From assembly GCA_020852035.1 (NCBI GenBank), contig JADZBR010000227.1, positions 1 through 22,564 on the forward strand: a stretch of DNA of 22,564 bases, read 5' to 3'. Every line of letters starts with the position of its first letter. Position 1 is the first letter of the stretch. The position numbers and the translations under genes were made by a program. The notes beneath the pieces are model-generated. The model was not told the origin of the DNA and searched no databases. It saw only the letters and a program-made list of their open reading frames with translations. Below, one piece after another: positions 21,010 to 22,564 of the stretch. The DNA comes from Caulobacteraceae bacterium. GTDB lineage: Bacteria; Pseudomonadota; Alphaproteobacteria; Caulobacterales; Caulobacteraceae.

Positions 21010-22437
21010 ATGTCTGAAAGACACGTTTTGACTCAGTTCACCGACCTCGGCCTCGCCAAGCCTCTGCTCAAGGCGCTCGCCGAAGAGGGCTACACCCAGC
21101 CTACCCCGATCCAGGCGAAAGCCATCCCCGGCGTCATGGCCGGCCGCGACATCCTGGGCATCGCCCAGACCGGCACCGGCAAGACCGCCGCCTTCGCCCT
21201 GCCGATCCTGCACCGCCTCGCGGCCGACCGGCGGCCCGCGCCGCGCCGCGGCTGCCGCGCCCTGGTGCTCTCGCCGACCCGCGAGCTCGCCACCCAGATC
21301 GCCGAAAGCTTCCGCGCCTACGGCCGCCACCTCGGCCTCACCGTCGCTGTGGTGTTCGGCGGCGTGAAGTACGGCCCGCAGGTGCGCGCGCTGGCCGCCG
21401 GCGTCGATGTGCTGGTGGCCGCCCCCGGCCGCCTGATCGACCACCTGCAGGAGAAGGTCGCCAACCTCTCGGGCGTCGAGATCTTCGTGCTCGACGAGGC
21501 CGACCAGATGCTCGACCTCGGCTTCCTGCAGCCGATCAAGCGCATCGTCAGCCACCTGCCGAAGGACCGGCAGAACCTCTTTTTCTCGGCCACCATGCCC
21601 GGCGAGATCGGCAAGCTGGCCGGCGACCTGCTGCACAATCCGCTGGAGGTCTCCGTCGCCCCGCAGGCGACCACCGCCGAGCGGGTGAAGCAGCAGGTGC
21701 TGTTCGTCGAACAGGTGCGCAAGCGCGCCCTCCTCGCAGAGCTCTTCGACGATCCCAACTTCAAGCGCGTCCTCGTCTTCACCCGCACCAAGCGCGGCGC
21801 CGACCGGGTGGCCAAGAGCCTGGGCGTGGTCGGTGTCGAGGCCGCCTCGATCCACGGCGACAAGAGCCAGGGCCAGCGCGAGCGGGCGCTGGCGGCGTTC
21901 AAGGCCGGCGAAATCCGCGCCCTGGTCGCCACCGACATCGCCGCGCGCGGCATCGACATCGACGCCGTCAGCCACGTGGTGCAGTTCGAGCTGCCGAACG
22001 TGCCGGAGGCCTATGTCCACCGCATCGGCCGCACCGCCCGCGCGGGCGCCAGCGGCACGGCTGTCGCCTTCTGCTCGGACGACGAACGCAACCTTTTGAA
22101 GGACATCCAGAAGGTCACCCGCCAGACCATCCCCTCCTTCGACCGCCGCAACGACCGCGCCCTGGGCGCGGCGACCGCCGCGATCCCGGAGCCGGCCGCC
22201 GCCAAGCCGGAACGCCCCGGCGCCGGCCGCCATCCGCACGACGCCCACCGCGAACTGCCGAACGCCCTGCGCAACACGCGCAACCGTCGCCGCAAGGCGA
22301 AGGGTCAGGGGCAGCAAGGCCAGAAGTCGGCCAACACCGGCGGTAGTCAGAAGCGTGCCGACAACGCCGCCGGCGCCTCCTTCAAGGGCCCGAAGCGCTC
22401 GATCGCCTCGACCAAGCCCTGGAGCCCGCTGGACTGA
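21010..22437 (+). CDS. DEAD-box ATP-dependent RNA helicase (RhlE-like)
   Basis: The protein is 475 residues from ATG 21010. A TTG at 21028 (TQFTDLGLAKPLL) is an equally plausible start that fits the family N-terminus better. Motifs in order: Q-motif region (GYTQPTPIQ), AQTGTGKT (52-59), PTRELA (89-94), DEAD (162-165), SAT (193-195), then TRTKRGADRVAK, ATDIAARGIDI and HRIGRTARAG. The roughly 100-residue C-terminal tail is basic and low-complexity (RNTRNRRRKAKGQGQQGQ), typical of RNA-binding extensions in RhlE-type proteins. Likely roles are ribosome assembly, RNA turnover or cold adaptation. The long leader fits post-transcriptional control. A palindromic repeat begins two bases after the stop. 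Confidence 0.95.
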   Translation: MSERHVLTQFTDLGLAKPLLKALAEEGYTQPTPIQAKAIPGVMAGRDILGIAQTGTGKTAAFALPILHRLAADRRPAPRRGCRALVLSPTRELATQIAESFRAYGRHLGLTVAVVFGGVKYGPQVRALAAGVDVLVAAPGRLIDHLQEKVANLSGVEIFVLDEADQMLDLGFLQPIKRIVSHLPKDRQNLFFSATMPGEIGKLAGDLLHNPLEVSVAPQATTAERVKQQVLFVEQVRKRALLAELFDDPNFKRVLVFTRTKRGADRVAKSLGVVGVEAASIHGDKSQGQRERALAAFKAGEIRALVATDIAARGIDIDAVSHVVQFELPNVPEAYVHRIGRTARAGASGTAVAFCSDDERNLLKDIQKVTRQTIPSFDRRNDRALGAATAAIPEPAAAKPERPGAGRHPHDAHRELPNALRNTRNRRRKAKGQGQQGQKSANTGGSQKRADNAAGASFKGPKRSIASTKPWSPLD

Positions 22438-22438
22438 T

Positions 22439-22564
22439 CCTTCCCCCGGTAGGGGGGAAGTGGCCCGAAGGCGCAGCCGAGGGTCGATGGGGGAGGTTTG
22501 AGAGGAAGCACCTCCTTCCCCCATCGACCTTCGCCCCTTCGGGTCTCAGGCCACTTCCCCCATC
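22439..22564. repeat. Long intergenic palindrome (GTCGATGGGGGA family), copy 3, cut by window end
   Basis: It starts CCTTCCCCCGGTAGGGGGGA, continues with AAGGCGCAGCCGAGGGTCGA and TGGGGGAGG, then the inverted inner arm CTTCCCCCATCGACC and GGCCACTTCCCCCATC. The last mini-hairpin is cut off by the window edge. Its sequence closely matches the copies at 8777 and 17784. Confidence 0.88.

Noticed and set aside
8777..22564. CRISPR array interpretation of the repeated palindromes
   Set aside because: The repeats are kilobases apart, each is a single large inverted repeat, and there are no regular spacers or cas genes.

Overview
The window is GC-rich, densely coded alphaproteobacterial chromosome, most likely from the Caulobacterales (Caulobacter or Phenylobacterium type). 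The best evidence is a full-length podJ-like polarity gene (11335-14382, minus). Supporting signs are the TSUP/TIGR02186 pair, GANTC (CcrM-type) sites and several long palindromic intergenic repeats. There are no tRNA, rRNA or CRISPR features. No stretch longer than 300 bases lacks a gene.

Layout. 1-1782 (minus) is the N-terminal two thirds of a DinG/XPD-type iron-sulfur helicase that runs off the left edge. After an inverted pair of short REP-like repeats comes a small exported protein (1963-2475, minus). From 2530 to 5376 lies a complete 2847-bp IS1595-family element. It has 25-bp terminal inverted repeats (21/25 matching) and a perfect 8-bp target duplication, TCAAGACG. Besides its transposase it carries four passenger genes: a DUF3800 protein, a 45-residue acidic protein, a 65-residue basic HTH-like protein and a small lipoprotein. 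It sits 46 bp upstream of the start codon of an Lhr-like DEXH helicase gene (5423-8047), whose stop codon overlaps the start of pdeM (8044-8775). Those two belong to the ligase-associated DNA-damage-response set; the ligase and exonuclease partners are not in the window. The helicase gene contains an in-frame, roughly 59-codon insertion that is itself a long palindromic repeat.

8925-11068 (minus) is a tight three-gene membrane operon: TSUP/TauE exporter, TIGR02186 protein and DUF3429 protein. podJ follows on the same strand. Next come a small two-helix membrane protein (plus) and a short MprF-like aminoacyl-phosphatidylglycerol synthase (minus). Divergent from the latter are two tandem paralogous acyl-CoA dehydrogenases (16557-17780 and 17973-19193). 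A LigB-type DODA dioxygenase (minus), an MBL-fold lactonase-like hydrolase (plus) and a DEAD-box RNA helicase (plus) finish the window.

Five long inverted repeats of 140-180 bp with a shared modular architecture recur: one in a CDS (6054-6232) and four between genes (8777-8920, 11089-11247, 17784-17921, 22439-end). Three of them begin within about 4 bp of a stop codon. The features most worth following up are the cargo-bearing IS1595 element, the palindrome captured inside the helicase reading frame, and a possible methylation- and hairpin-controlled transposase start site.
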